A stretch of 64,000 nt of DNA, from positions 186,001-250,000 of the forward strand of contig NZ_JAUFQJ010000013.1 in NCBI RefSeq assembly GCF_030409685.1. Reading direction: 5' to 3'. The number at the start of each line of letters is the position of its first letter. Position 1 is the first letter of the stretch. This document shows, in pieces, positions 27,622-35,777 of this stretch. The notes below the pieces were generated by a model. That model did no database searches and was not told the DNA's origin. It saw nothing but the letters and a program-made list of their open reading frames with translations. This DNA comes from Ferruginibacter paludis (GTDB lineage: Bacteria > Bacteroidota > Bacteroidia > Chitinophagales > Chitinophagaceae). A program made the translations under genes and the position numbers.

Positions 27622-28248
27622 CTAAAGGCCATTCAATTTTTCAGAAAGCTTTGTGTCAACCATTTCCCTTCCTCTTTGAACTGCCAGCACAGATCCTTCA
27701 TTATTAAAGCTTCTCAAAAAAACCAGCTTGTCTGAAATGTCTTTATAAATTCTGTCTATTGCCGCAATCCTTTCATCATCACTCATTCTTAACTTCCCGG
27801 CTGTGAGTACCATCCCCAATTCATCAAGATTCTGAAGGCTTTTATTAAAGAGATTTTTATAAACATCTTCCATGTATGTCATTTCGGAAGAATTAAACAG
27901 GTTGGTAGATTTGAAGCGATTAAAGGCAGATCGGTATTCTTTAACTATCTGAGATTGACAGCTAATGATATCGGCAACCCGCTTGTATTTTCTTACAGTA
28001 GGACTTACCTGTAACAATGCATTTAAGAATGCATCATGCAGATTAAAATTTCCTTGGGAAATGTCCTTGATAGTATTGTAGCCTGTACTTACGATCTCAT
28101 AGCCTTTTTTCATATTGCTGAGAATCTTTTTAAGCTGGGCTAATTTTTCTACGTTTAGCAATAGTTGTTGTGCTTCGGTTGACTGTGCATAGAGTACATT
28201 ACTGGAAATTTGGGCAGTCAGCAGTAATAAGATAAGTAAGCTTTTCAT
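27622..28248 (-). CDS. TraI/TerB-like periplasmic transfer protein, copy 1
   Basis: The 208-residue protein has a signal peptide (LLILLLLTAQISSNVLYAQ) and an all-helical body with coiled-coil character. The segment GYEIVSTGYNTIKDISQGNFNLHDAF is shared almost word for word with the next gene. Proteins like this in ICEs are often labelled TerB-like. They take the place of TraI (DUF4141) in the CTnDOT operon. It overlaps the next gene by 4 bases. Confidence 0.7.
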   Translation of the reverse strand: MKSLLILLLLTAQISSNVLYAQSTEAQQLLLNVEKLAQLKKILSNMKKGYEIVSTGYNTIKDISQGNFNLHDAFLNALLQVSPTVRKYKRVADIISCQSQIVKEYRSAFNRFKSTNLFNSSEMTYMEDVYKNLFNKSLQNLDELGMVLTAGKLRMSDDERIAAIDRIYKDISDKLVFLRSFNNEGSVLAVQRGREMVDTKLSEKLNGL

Positions 28249-28886
28249 TTTACGTTATTTAATTTCTTTGAGAATAGAATTTCATTTTGTTCATTCATTC
28301 GTTGTATGCACAGCCCTTTTGTCGTATTTCCAAACGATCTGCTGAACGCTTGCTTATCAACCAAATCATCATAAATTTTATCAATAGTTTCGATTCGCTC
28401 GTCATCTTTCATCGTTAGGCTTCCATCTGTAATAACTGCAAAAAGTTTATCGAGTGATTTGGAACAATCACTTAACAGTTGATCAAAAACATTTTGGAGA
28501 TAGGTTAATTCTGAAAGGGTGAGTTGTTTTGATTCTTTGCAATAGCGGATGACGGATGCAGTTTGCCTGACAATATTTATTTCGAGGGAAATAATGTCTG
28601 CTACCCTGGTATATCGCTTAATAGTTGGATTTACTGATGCTAAGGAACTGAAATAGTTTTTATGAAGATCAAAATCGCCGTGCTTGATATCCTGGATGGT
28701 GTTGAGGCCTTTTTTTGCAATAGAATAGCCCTTTGACACATAGCCGATATAAACTTGTAATGCGGCAATTTGCTGTATCAGGTATTTCTTCTGAGTTGCC
28801 TTTTGCCTGAACCATTCTGCAAAGGTTTGTGCAGACACAGGTTTTGTTAATGACAGCAACATTGCTATCGCAATTATTTTTTTCAT
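28245..28886 (-). CDS. TraI/TerB-like periplasmic transfer protein, copy 2
   Basis: The 213-residue paralogue of the previous protein has a signal peptide (MKKIIAIAMLLSLTKPVSAQ) and the phrases YLIQQIAALQVYIGYVSKG and IQDIKHGDFDLHKNYF. It is helical throughout, with MKDDERIETIDKIYDDL near the end, matching MSDDERIAAIDRIYKDI in copy 1. It is secreted to the periplasm and is a probable structural part of the mating channel. The leader in front of it is nearly identical to that in front of copy 3. Confidence 0.7.
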   Translation of the reverse strand: MKKIIAIAMLLSLTKPVSAQTFAEWFRQKATQKKYLIQQIAALQVYIGYVSKGYSIAKKGLNTIQDIKHGDFDLHKNYFSSLASVNPTIKRYTRVADIISLEINIVRQTASVIRYCKESKQLTLSELTYLQNVFDQLLSDCSKSLDKLFAVITDGSLTMKDDERIETIDKIYDDLVDKQAFSRSFGNTTKGLCIQRMNEQNEILFSKKLNNVK

Positions 28887-28918
28887 ACTTCACATTTTCA
28901 CTTTCACACAAATAATTA

Positions 28919-29596
28919 CTACTCTATTCCATAGAGTTTCTTCACTACATCAACATCATTTCTTTCTTTCGAACGCTGTAAACTAATTCTGATATTTTGC
29001 TGGTTAAATTGTCGAAGGTCGCCTAGATTGCGGTCTATATTATCCGAAGCATTATGGACAATTGCTAATCTTTTTTCGTCCGTCATCTGGGTTGCAAATG
29101 CCGTCACAACCATTTGCACCTGTTCAATATTTTTCAGGCTTTCTTCTAATATGCCGGAATAAACTTGTCCCATATACTCAATTTCCTGGGCTGTAAAATT
29201 CTGATCCTGTTTAGACAGGTTAAAGGCTCTTGAATATTCCCTCACCAACTGACCTTGCTTGCTGACAATATCTCTTACGGCCTGATAGGTACTTATCGCA
29301 CTTTTTACTTTTGACAATTCTTCAAAATACTTTGAATACAATTGCTTTTGTTTGTCTGCCCAATCTCCAATCTCTTTGAGCTTCAGCTTTGACATTTCAT
29401 TTTCCAATGTTTTTTGGGCATTCTGCAGCCAGATGGTTTTATTTTGTAACCGCTGAATTTTAAGGTCGATGGCCTTAATTACCTTTTTTACACCTGCTTT
29501 GATAATTTCCAGAATTGGAATTTGCGCATGAATTGTTTGGACAGGCGCAAGACTTATCAGCAGGATAATTCCTGTAACAATTAGTAGTTTTTTCAT
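28919..29596 (-). CDS. TraI-like periplasmic transfer protein, copy 3
   Basis: The protein has about 225 residues, a signal peptide (KKLLIVTGIILLISLAPVQ) and a long coiled coil (about 40-110). The same C-terminal plan as copies 1 and 2 is visible (MGQVYSGILEESLKNIEQVQ; MTDEKRLAIVHNASDNI). This is the copy most like TraI/DUF4141 of CTnDOT. ATG and GTG codons further upstream exist; 29596 gives the best signal peptide. Confidence 0.7.
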   Translation of the reverse strand: MKKLLIVTGIILLISLAPVQTIHAQIPILEIIKAGVKKVIKAIDLKIQRLQNKTIWLQNAQKTLENEMSKLKLKEIGDWADKQKQLYSKYFEELSKVKSAISTYQAVRDIVSKQGQLVREYSRAFNLSKQDQNFTAQEIEYMGQVYSGILEESLKNIEQVQMVVTAFATQMTDEKRLAIVHNASDNIDRNLGDLRQFNQQNIRISLQRSKERNDVDVVKKLYGIE

Positions 29597-29652
29597 ACTC
29601 CACATTTTCAATTTCACAATTCATACTCTATTCTTAGCAAACCAATTCTTTG

Positions 29653-30021
29653 TCAGTTAGCTATTTTCTTATAAGTTGTCTCTCCGAACTGGAGGGTTAG
29701 ATTGCCACTGTTCCAAATAAGTGTTTTGCCATTCCTCACTTCTGTGAGTGTTTGTTTATCTGGATTGTAGTCTAATGTCCAGGTATCATTTAGTACTTCT
29801 TTTGGAAAGGTCTTGCCATCCATCTTTTTTATGACACCGGAGTGCCTGACAATTTGATAAACCCCATTCCCTTCGTTTGCCTTTTTAAGAACTAATGTAT
29901 CATCCGTTTTTGCAAATTCATGCTCAAACGAAGCTGTATAAATTCCATCTAAAGCGGCGCTATTTTCAGAACTACGGCAAGAAAAAATAAAAATCAGGAT
30001 ACAAATAAAAACGTACTTCAT
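29653..30021 (-). CDS. Small lipoprotein of the transfer operon
   Basis: The 122-residue protein has a lipobox ending IFIFSC|RSS (Cys15) after a hydrophobic stretch, so it is a lipoprotein anchored in the membrane. The mature part is beta-rich, with repeated short strands (LDGIYTASFEHE; TWTLDYNPDKQTL), like a small barrel or lipocalin-like fold. It lies between traG and the TraI-like genes. A role in entry exclusion or channel assembly is possible but not shown. Confidence 0.65.
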   Translation of the reverse strand: MKYVFICILIFIFSCRSSENSAALDGIYTASFEHEFAKTDDTLVLKKANEGNGVYQIVRHSGVIKKMDGKTFPKEVLNDTWTLDYNPDKQTLTEVRNGKTLIWNSGNLTLQFGETTYKKIAN

Positions 30022-30031
30022 AACCTATATT

Positions 30032-32452
30032 TTAAATTGTTAACGATGCGATTCCTTTTTCAATACTACCAAACTTCTGGGCGGCAGCCTGCACTTTCAC
30101 TTTTTCTTTTTCCTCTGTTGTATAAGCCAAATATTCTTGCGGCGACACTTCTGTCCTGTACACTTTACTTAATACGCCACCAAGCGAAATAAATACCTCT
30201 TTGTATTTTTTTGTTGGGTCATTGGCTTTATTAATGGACAATACCAACGCCTTTTCCTTATCTGTCAATCCTAACAATTCCTGTATCTGGTCAAACTTAT
30301 TCTGATACTTACTTTGATCTAATAAAATCTTACAATCACTGTTATTGATGATTGCCTGTTTTACCACCGGCGAGGAAATTATATCTTCCACTTCCTGGGT
30401 TACGACAATAGCCTCACCAAAGAACTTTCGTACTGTTTTAAATAAGTATTTGATGTATTCAGCCATTCCTTCTTTCGCAATTGCTTTCCATGCCTCCTCA
30501 ATCAAGATCATTTTACGTATTCCTTTCAGCTTTCTCATTTTGCTAATAAACACTTCCATGATAATAATGGTTACCACAGGGAAGAGTATTGGATGATCTT
30601 TGATATTGTCCAATTCAAAAACAATAAACCGTTGTTGCAACAAATCCAAATTTTCCCTTGCATTCAACAAGTAATCAAATTCACCTCCTTTATAATAAGG
30701 CCTCAGCACGTACAGGAAATTTGAAACATCAAAATCCTTATCCTTTACATTATCGCCTTTCAACACTTCAACAAACTCATCCTTTAAAAATTCATAAAAG
30801 CTATCAAAGCACGGAAACAAGTTTTTGTTTACACTTACTTTATCGAAATATAGCTGTAAGGCATTTGAAAGGGCAACATATTCGCTACGGTTGAAGGTTT
30901 CATTGTCTTTCTTCCAAAGGGCAAGCAATAGGGTTTTGATGCTTTCCTTTTTTTCTGTATCCAGCGTATCGGCTTCGCCAATGTAAAACGGGTTGAACTT
31001 AATAGGATTGGTTTCTGAATAATTAAAGTAGTAGCCATTCACCATATCGCACAACCCTTTGTAAGAATGGCCCACATCTACCAGCACAATATGTGTGCCT
31101 TTTTCATAGTAGCTCCTCACCATATGGTTGGTGAAAAAGGACTTGCCGGAACCAGAGGGACCAAGGATAAACTTATTGCGATTCGTACAGATTCCTTTCT
31201 CCATTGGCTCGTCTGAAATATCCACATGTACTGGCCGGCCACTCAAACGATCGCCCAGCCGGATGCCAATAGGACTTACAGAGGAGCGATAGTTAGTTTC
31301 CAGGTTAAAAAAACAACAGACCTGTGGAGAGAAGCTATCAAATGTATCATTCATCGGAAAGTCGGCAGCGTTGCCTGGAATACCAGCCCAATAAATTTGT
31401 GCAGATCCTTCAGTTTCCAGCTTCGGCGTAGCATCCATTTGAGTTAATGCCGATGAACAAAGGTTCCTGATATTTTTCAATTCCTCCCTGTTATCCGTCC
31501 AGGCCAATAAATTAAAATGCGCTTTCACCGGAAGCCGCTGTTCCGCTATTGCTTCATTCAGAAAATTATCTGTAGCATCTTTCGCAATGGCATTTTCCCT
31601 GCTATATGCTGATAGGGATTGAAGCCTCAATCTTTTTCCTTCCAACTTTTGCATGGTTTTTTGAACGTCCTCAATAAAAACATATTGGTTGTAGATATGA
31701 TTGCAGAAGAGCAACTGGCCAATGGGCGAAGCAAAGCCAACGCTGAACTTTGTTTTATCTGTTGAATATTTATCGTAATTGATTCTTGAACCACACAAAG
31801 GCGGTACAAATTCCGCATCTGCCATTGTGTACAACTGGCAATGGTTTTCACCAATCATCCATTCGGGTTTAAATTCAATATCCCGAATCACTTCACCGTC
31901 GGTCTGCAGGTTGAGATACTGAATTACTACATTAATCAACTCTGCATTATTCAATCTTTTTAATGAGATAAATCCACTGTCAGATAATATTTTTTCAAAT
32001 TGCCCAACATGGTTCAAAAATTCATGGATGTGTTTTGGCTGTAAGGTTTCTTCAGGAACAATTGTCTTTCTTAATAAACTTGAAAAAACGGAAGATGAAG
32101 CCTTTCTGTTGGCAGGCTTCTTAGTCAAAAATATATAGCATTCATGATTGAGGTAAGGCCTTTCGTTAAAGAACCTTTCACTGCTTCTGGTTAAAAAACT
32201 GGTATCATCATTTGAAAAATCAGCGCCATATTTTGTTTCCGTAAACCAATCTTGTTTATGAAGTAATGCATTTGTTGGCAGTACTTTGATAGCTTTAATC
32301 CAGGCATGATGAAAAGCTTCATACTCGTCATTGCTCATGGTGAATAACTCAGGCAATTCAACCTTGAAGCCAATTGTGATGTCGCCCATTTTTGATAAAA
32401 TGGAATTGTGTTCAACACCGTATATTGGTAGTATATCAAACAAGTTTTTCAT
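30032..32452 (-). CDS. traG: Conjugative transposon ATPase TraG (VirB4-like)
   Basis: The 806-residue ATPase has an N-terminal VirB4-type domain (about 1-400). The motor domain has Walker A GPSGSGKS (431-438), DVGHSYKGLCDMVNG, and Walker B MILIEEAW (about 648-655), then VTQEVEDI and INNSDCKILLDQS. TraG powers assembly of the mating channel and is the hallmark of CTnDOT-type elements. It overlaps traF by 17 bases. Confidence 0.95.
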   Translation of the reverse strand: MKNLFDILPIYGVEHNSILSKMGDITIGFKVELPELFTMSNDEYEAFHHAWIKAIKVLPTNALLHKQDWFTETKYGADFSNDDTSFLTRSSERFFNERPYLNHECYIFLTKKPANRKASSSVFSSLLRKTIVPEETLQPKHIHEFLNHVGQFEKILSDSGFISLKRLNNAELINVVIQYLNLQTDGEVIRDIEFKPEWMIGENHCQLYTMADAEFVPPLCGSRINYDKYSTDKTKFSVGFASPIGQLLFCNHIYNQYVFIEDVQKTMQKLEGKRLRLQSLSAYSRENAIAKDATDNFLNEAIAEQRLPVKAHFNLLAWTDNREELKNIRNLCSSALTQMDATPKLETEGSAQIYWAGIPGNAADFPMNDTFDSFSPQVCCFFNLETNYRSSVSPIGIRLGDRLSGRPVHVDISDEPMEKGICTNRNKFILGPSGSGKSFFTNHMVRSYYEKGTHIVLVDVGHSYKGLCDMVNGYYFNYSETNPIKFNPFYIGEADTLDTEKKESIKTLLLALWKKDNETFNRSEYVALSNALQLYFDKVSVNKNLFPCFDSFYEFLKDEFVEVLKGDNVKDKDFDVSNFLYVLRPYYKGGEFDYLLNARENLDLLQQRFIVFELDNIKDHPILFPVVTIIIMEVFISKMRKLKGIRKMILIEEAWKAIAKEGMAEYIKYLFKTVRKFFGEAIVVTQEVEDIISSPVVKQAIINNSDCKILLDQSKYQNKFDQIQELLGLTDKEKALVLSINKANDPTKKYKEVFISLGGVLSKVYRTEVSPQEYLAYTTEEKEKVKVQAAAQKFGSIEKGIASLTI

Positions 32453-32771
32453 GCTGTAGTTGCTTTCTTAAAAGAGTTATGGAATAGCTTTTAATGACGT
32501 TTGGCACTGCCTTCTTTGCTACCTTTTTCATTAGGCCATGTTCCCCATACGTTCGGCTCAGTTTATAAACATACATGAACAGGGCTGTTGCCAAGCTTAC
32601 GATAAGTGCAAGGCAAAAGAAAATATTCAGGCCAATAATATAGATGATGGCAAAGAAAATGAGCAACACAACAAGCCCACCGCCAAGGTGCCAGATGTAC
32701 TGCGCTTTTAGTCCTTTAAACTCGATGGACTTGTTTATGCCCTTGTTGATTTGATAGATACTGTTGCTCAT
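32436..32771 (-). CDS. traF: Conjugative transposon protein TraF (DUF4133)
   Basis: The 111-residue protein from the ATG at 32771 (MSNSIYQINKGINKSIEFKG) has two adjacent membrane helices (about 30-75) and a basic end. It matches DUF4133/TraF, a VirB3-like partner of the TraG ATPase. The upstream extension to 32837 would overlap traE and is rejected. The coding end overlaps the traG start. Confidence 0.85.
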   Translation of the reverse strand: MSNSIYQINKGINKSIEFKGLKAQYIWHLGGGLVVLLIFFAIIYIIGLNIFFCLALIVSLATALFMYVYKLSRTYGEHGLMKKVAKKAVPNVIKSYSITLLRKQLQHEKLV

Positions 32772-32782
32772 GATAAATCGTT

Positions 32783-33112
32783 TTACACACCAAAGAATGA
32801 CCGGATAACAGTTGCCACTATTACTAAGAAAACGCAACTGCCAAACCAGGCAGCAGCGACTTTTCCGGTGTCATGATCGCCGCTGTTCCATTTCTGGTAC
32901 ACCTTGACTGCACCGATAAGACCTACTATCGCACCCACCGCGTACATCAAATTCATACCTGAAGCAAAATAACTTCGCACTTTGGTGTTTGCTTCATTGA
33001 TACCAGCATTCCCATCTTGTGCAGCGGCACAAAATGATAACAACATTAAAATACCTGTTACTCCTATAGTCAGTAGTCGCCAGATTTTGTTTTTTTCTCT
33101 CACACTTTTCAT
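32783..33112 (-). CDS. traE: Conjugative transposon protein TraE (DUF4134, VirB2-like)
   Basis: The 109-residue protein has a cleavable signal (LLTIGVTGILMLLSFCAAAQ) and two further helices, with MYAVGAIVGLIGAVKVYQKWNSGD in between, the standard DUF4134/TraE pattern. It is probably the pilin-like subunit of the channel. It is the first of the core tra genes in transcription order. Confidence 0.88.
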   Translation of the reverse strand: MKSVREKNKIWRLLTIGVTGILMLLSFCAAAQDGNAGINEANTKVRSYFASGMNLMYAVGAIVGLIGAVKVYQKWNSGDHDTGKVAAAWFGSCVFLVIVATVIRSFFGV

Positions 33113-33214
33113 ACGCTCATATTTTTAATGATGAAGATTTAAAAGAATGCTCCACCGTGCCCAACCCCACATAATAATCAATCCACACCGCACAATGAAG
33201 CATAGTTTTTCATA

Positions 33215-33679
33215 TCACTGCCAGAGATTTTCAATATCATTTGGCTCAATGATATCAGGGTAAGTATTATTGACTTCAAAAAGAATTATGGTGGAAATTT
33301 CAGTTAAACAATCTGCTGTTTTTAGTGCCGGATACTTTGATGTAATTGATTTCAAAGCGTCAAGTAAATCTTGTTTTTCAATCCACGGAACAGCATCCTG
33401 TAGATAACCTTTTATCTCATCCCTGAAGGATTGAATTAGTGGCGAGATGTCGACTGCTTGTTCGTTCTTGGGCAGGTATTTTTCGTGTTTTTCACCTTCC
33501 ATTGAAGATTTAAATTCGGCCATTGAGGGAATGGCAACTGAACTGCCATCAATCTTTTTGATTCCTATGACGCCAAGAATTTCCCACTTATAATACTTAA
33601 AGGCAACAAAGACGTAATAAAAAAGTAAAAGGAGAGCAATACCAATTAAATATTGTCCCCAGGTAATTGAACTAAACAT
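33215..33679 (-). CDS. Single-pass membrane protein at the head of the tra operon
   Basis: The protein has about 154 residues from the ATG at 33679. It has one membrane helix close to the start (YLIGIALLLLFYYVFVAF) and a soluble cytoplasmic part of about 110 residues. I do not recognise a family. It sits 102 bases upstream of traE on the same strand, and a position like traD is possible, but the sequence does not support a firm name. Confidence 0.55.
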   Translation of the reverse strand: MFSSITWGQYLIGIALLLLFYYVFVAFKYYKWEILGVIGIKKIDGSSVAIPSMAEFKSSMEGEKHEKYLPKNEQAVDISPLIQSFRDEIKGYLQDAVPWIEKQDLLDALKSITSKYPALKTADCLTEISTIILFEVNNTYPDIIEPNDIENLWQ

Positions 33680-33836
33680 AACTCTTATTTTTTCTTGTTC
33701 ACAAATCAATTTCACTGCAAAGAAGTCGTCAGTAAATTAGTTGCAAATATTTTTCCAAAAGAGGCCTGAAGGTGGGTAAACGAGGTAGGACAACCTCCCT
33801 AAGAATGTTGAAAATGAAGCCAGTAAGTTTTAGAAA

Positions 33837-34070
33837 TTAGTCAAAATCGGTCTGGAGAAGTTGGGAGGGAGTTATACCCAATGCTTTGGCCAATTGTAGA
33901 ATAGTGGAGAATGTAATATTTATCTGTCCTTGTTCAATTTTCGAGATTTTGCTATTATCAAGATCGCATTCATAAGATAGCTCCCGCAGGCTTAGGTTTT
34001 TTGATTCCCTAAGTCTTTTAATATGCACTCCAAGCTTTTTAAGATTTGCGTTATTGCTTCCCCTGCTCAT
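33837..34070 (-). CDS. XRE-family helix-turn-helix regulator
   Basis: The 77-residue protein is almost entirely a Cro/C1-type HTH: LGVHIKRLRESKNLSLRELSYECDLDNSKISKIEQGQ, then TILQLAKALGITPSQLL. Such small repressors control conjugative-element gene expression. It lies upstream of the tra operon in transcription order and is divergent from the small plus-strand alpha-CTD-like gene, so the region between them (34071-34151) is the natural place for an operator. Confidence 0.88.
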   Translation of the reverse strand: MSRGSNNANLKKLGVHIKRLRESKNLSLRELSYECDLDNSKISKIEQGQINITFSTILQLAKALGITPSQLLQTDFD

Positions 34071-34102
34071 TTCGGAGCAAGATGGATAAATCAGGCATTA
34101 AT

Positions 34103-34126
34103 ATTGCGGTCTAATAAGGCCGCAAC
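34103..34126. promoter_or_regulatory. Inverted repeat in the XRE / alpha-CTD-like divergent region
   Basis: TTGCGG and CCGCAA form a short perfect inverted repeat around a 10-12 base centre, between the divergent XRE gene and the small plus-strand gene. It could be the operator for the XRE protein. Confidence 0.35.
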
Positions 34127-34151
34127 GATAAATAAACCAAAGATTTTTTCC

Positions 34152-34385
34152 ATGCAACATTCAATTACATCTGCCGCAATACTAATAATTCCCATCAGGG
34201 AACTCGCGCTATCTGAGCTGTTTAAGCAAATGGCACAACGGAACGATTTTAGAACTTTAAAGGATATATTATTTTGGCCTGCAAGTGTGTTGCTAACGCA
34301 CCAGCATTTCACCTATCATAATTACCAGGAATTATGGAATTTTCTAAAAAGTAATAATCTTTTGATTTTTTTTAAAATTCAGTAA
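34152..34385 (+). CDS. Small RNA-polymerase alpha-CTD-like protein
   Basis: The 77-residue frame starts with ATG at 34152. IPIRELALSELFKQMA, FRTLKDILFW and HNYQELWNFLKSNNLL match the spacing of the RNA polymerase alpha C-terminal domain (IRELxLS...TLxDLL...ELxxxL). That domain binds DNA and activators. Free-standing copies occur in Bacteroidota mobile elements, to my recollection. It is the only plus-strand gene in the regulatory block, divergent from the XRE gene and stopping 1 base before the rteC stop. The likeness is by eye, so a chance frame remains possible. Confidence 0.5.
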   Translation: MQHSITSAAILIIPIRELALSELFKQMAQRNDFRTLKDILFWPASVLLTHQHFTYHNYQELWNFLKSNNLLIFFKIQ

Positions 34386-34386
34386 G

Positions 34387-35622
34387 TCACAACTTGTCTA
34401 AAATATGAATCCATTTAAATAACATATCCTTCACCGCATTAACGGTATTTTTATCAGGCGCATGATATTTTGTTTCCAGGCTGCCAAATGAAATTTCATC
34501 TTTTTGCAATGTCGTAACCGTTTTGGCAACCACCCGAAGCATTGGGGCCACCGTTCTATTAATAATAATTTTGTCAATTACCAGTAAACGTATAATGATT
34601 GCAAGTTTTGCGACTGACAAGGACGTATGAATTTTGTTTTCATTTTCTTGTACTGTTTCTGATATAGCGGCAGGCAAGGGCATAGACTCCAAATATCTTA
34701 TTTCTTCGATGATCCAGCCATTCATCTGCTCTTTCAAAGAAGGCATATCCTGACTGAAGCAGCAATGCAACTTTACACTCTGTTGATTAATTATTTTTTG
34801 TTCAAAGCGCAAGACTTCAATTTTGGCGTTGTTTGTTACTTCATTTTCGATCAACTGTTGTAGCCGGGAATATTCAGACATAATAAAATTGGGTTCATTG
34901 AAATTTAGAAAAAACAACGTGTCACTAATAGTTTTCGATGATAGCTTCGTTTTTAGTGTAAGCAGTTCATTCATCAAAATTTTAAAGTAATTGAGTTGGC
35001 GATAAGTAATAAACTCAACATCTTTATTAATTACCTGATTAATACAATTTGCGATGTGGTTGAATAATGCACTATCTATAGCGCTTTGTTTTGATGCAGC
35101 TATTTTGAAACGCTTCAGTTGCTTCCTTAAATCCTCTTTTGCTATTGTAAAATACGGTTCCGGTATTTTTTCGTTTAGGTCGAAATAATTACCAAAGAAT
35201 TCTTCCATAAAATCAAGGGTACACTGCAAATGGTTGCAAATACCGTCATAGAGGGCGGAAAGATTTCCCTCATTACTGCAGCCCATCCTATTTTGAAAAA
35301 TAAGATCCAATAGCCTGATTAAAAAGGACTGGTGAAGCTTTACATATTGCTCCTTGTCCCTAAAAGTCGTTTTGCCTGTTAAGTCTTCAATCAATAGTGC
35401 CCTGAGCGTTTCATGGTCAGTTTCAGAATCATAAATCATTTGTTTTACAAATCCGGCTGTTATTGTACTTAAGTCAATAATGTTGGGATTAAGTTTGCCG
35501 TTAAGCAAACCCGTCCATTTATCTAAAATGATGGAGGGCGAATTGATTCTCAATTCACTCTCACCATTGATCTTCCATTGGCTGAAGAGTATAGGTATTT
35601 GTTTAGCGGGAGTATTTTTCAT
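34387..35622 (-). CDS. rteC: RteC-family regulator of conjugative transfer
   Basis: The 411-residue protein has a C-terminal half with LSVAKLAIIIRLLVIDKII, TVTTLQKDEISFGSLETKYH and a final helical segment, the recognisable end of RteC proteins. In CTnDOT, RteC is induced by the RteA/RteB two-component system and switches on excision genes. Here it lies next to a hybrid sensor kinase with a response-regulator and HTH part, which fits the same control logic. No tetQ or erm resistance gene is seen nearby. Confidence 0.75.
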   Translation of the reverse strand: MKNTPAKQIPILFSQWKINGESELRINSPSIILDKWTGLLNGKLNPNIIDLSTITAGFVKQMIYDSETDHETLRALLIEDLTGKTTFRDKEQYVKLHQSFLIRLLDLIFQNRMGCSNEGNLSALYDGICNHLQCTLDFMEEFFGNYFDLNEKIPEPYFTIAKEDLRKQLKRFKIAASKQSAIDSALFNHIANCINQVINKDVEFITYRQLNYFKILMNELLTLKTKLSSKTISDTLFFLNFNEPNFIMSEYSRLQQLIENEVTNNAKIEVLRFEQKIINQQSVKLHCCFSQDMPSLKEQMNGWIIEEIRYLESMPLPAAISETVQENENKIHTSLSVAKLAIIIRLLVIDKIIINRTVAPMLRVVAKTVTTLQKDEISFGSLETKYHAPDKNTVNAVKDMLFKWIHILDKL

Positions 35623-35777
35623 TTACGGGAGCCGTGGCCTTTTCCCGTGTCCATCAAAGTCTACGCCTTTATTCAAAATTTAGTATAAGCAATTGATACT
35701 ATTTTCTTACGCATAAATGAGTATGCTTTGTATAAGTTATTAAAGCTCAATCAACAATTTTCTCGCCATTCTAAAAG

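Noticed and set aside
32772..32837. 22-codon N-terminal extension of TraF
   Set aside because: It overlaps the traE end and lacks the family opening, which begins at MSNSIYQINKG.
34023..34151. Upstream extension of the small alpha-CTD-like gene
   Set aside because: It would overlap the XRE gene on the other strand, and the alpha-CTD-like part starts only after the ATG at 34152.
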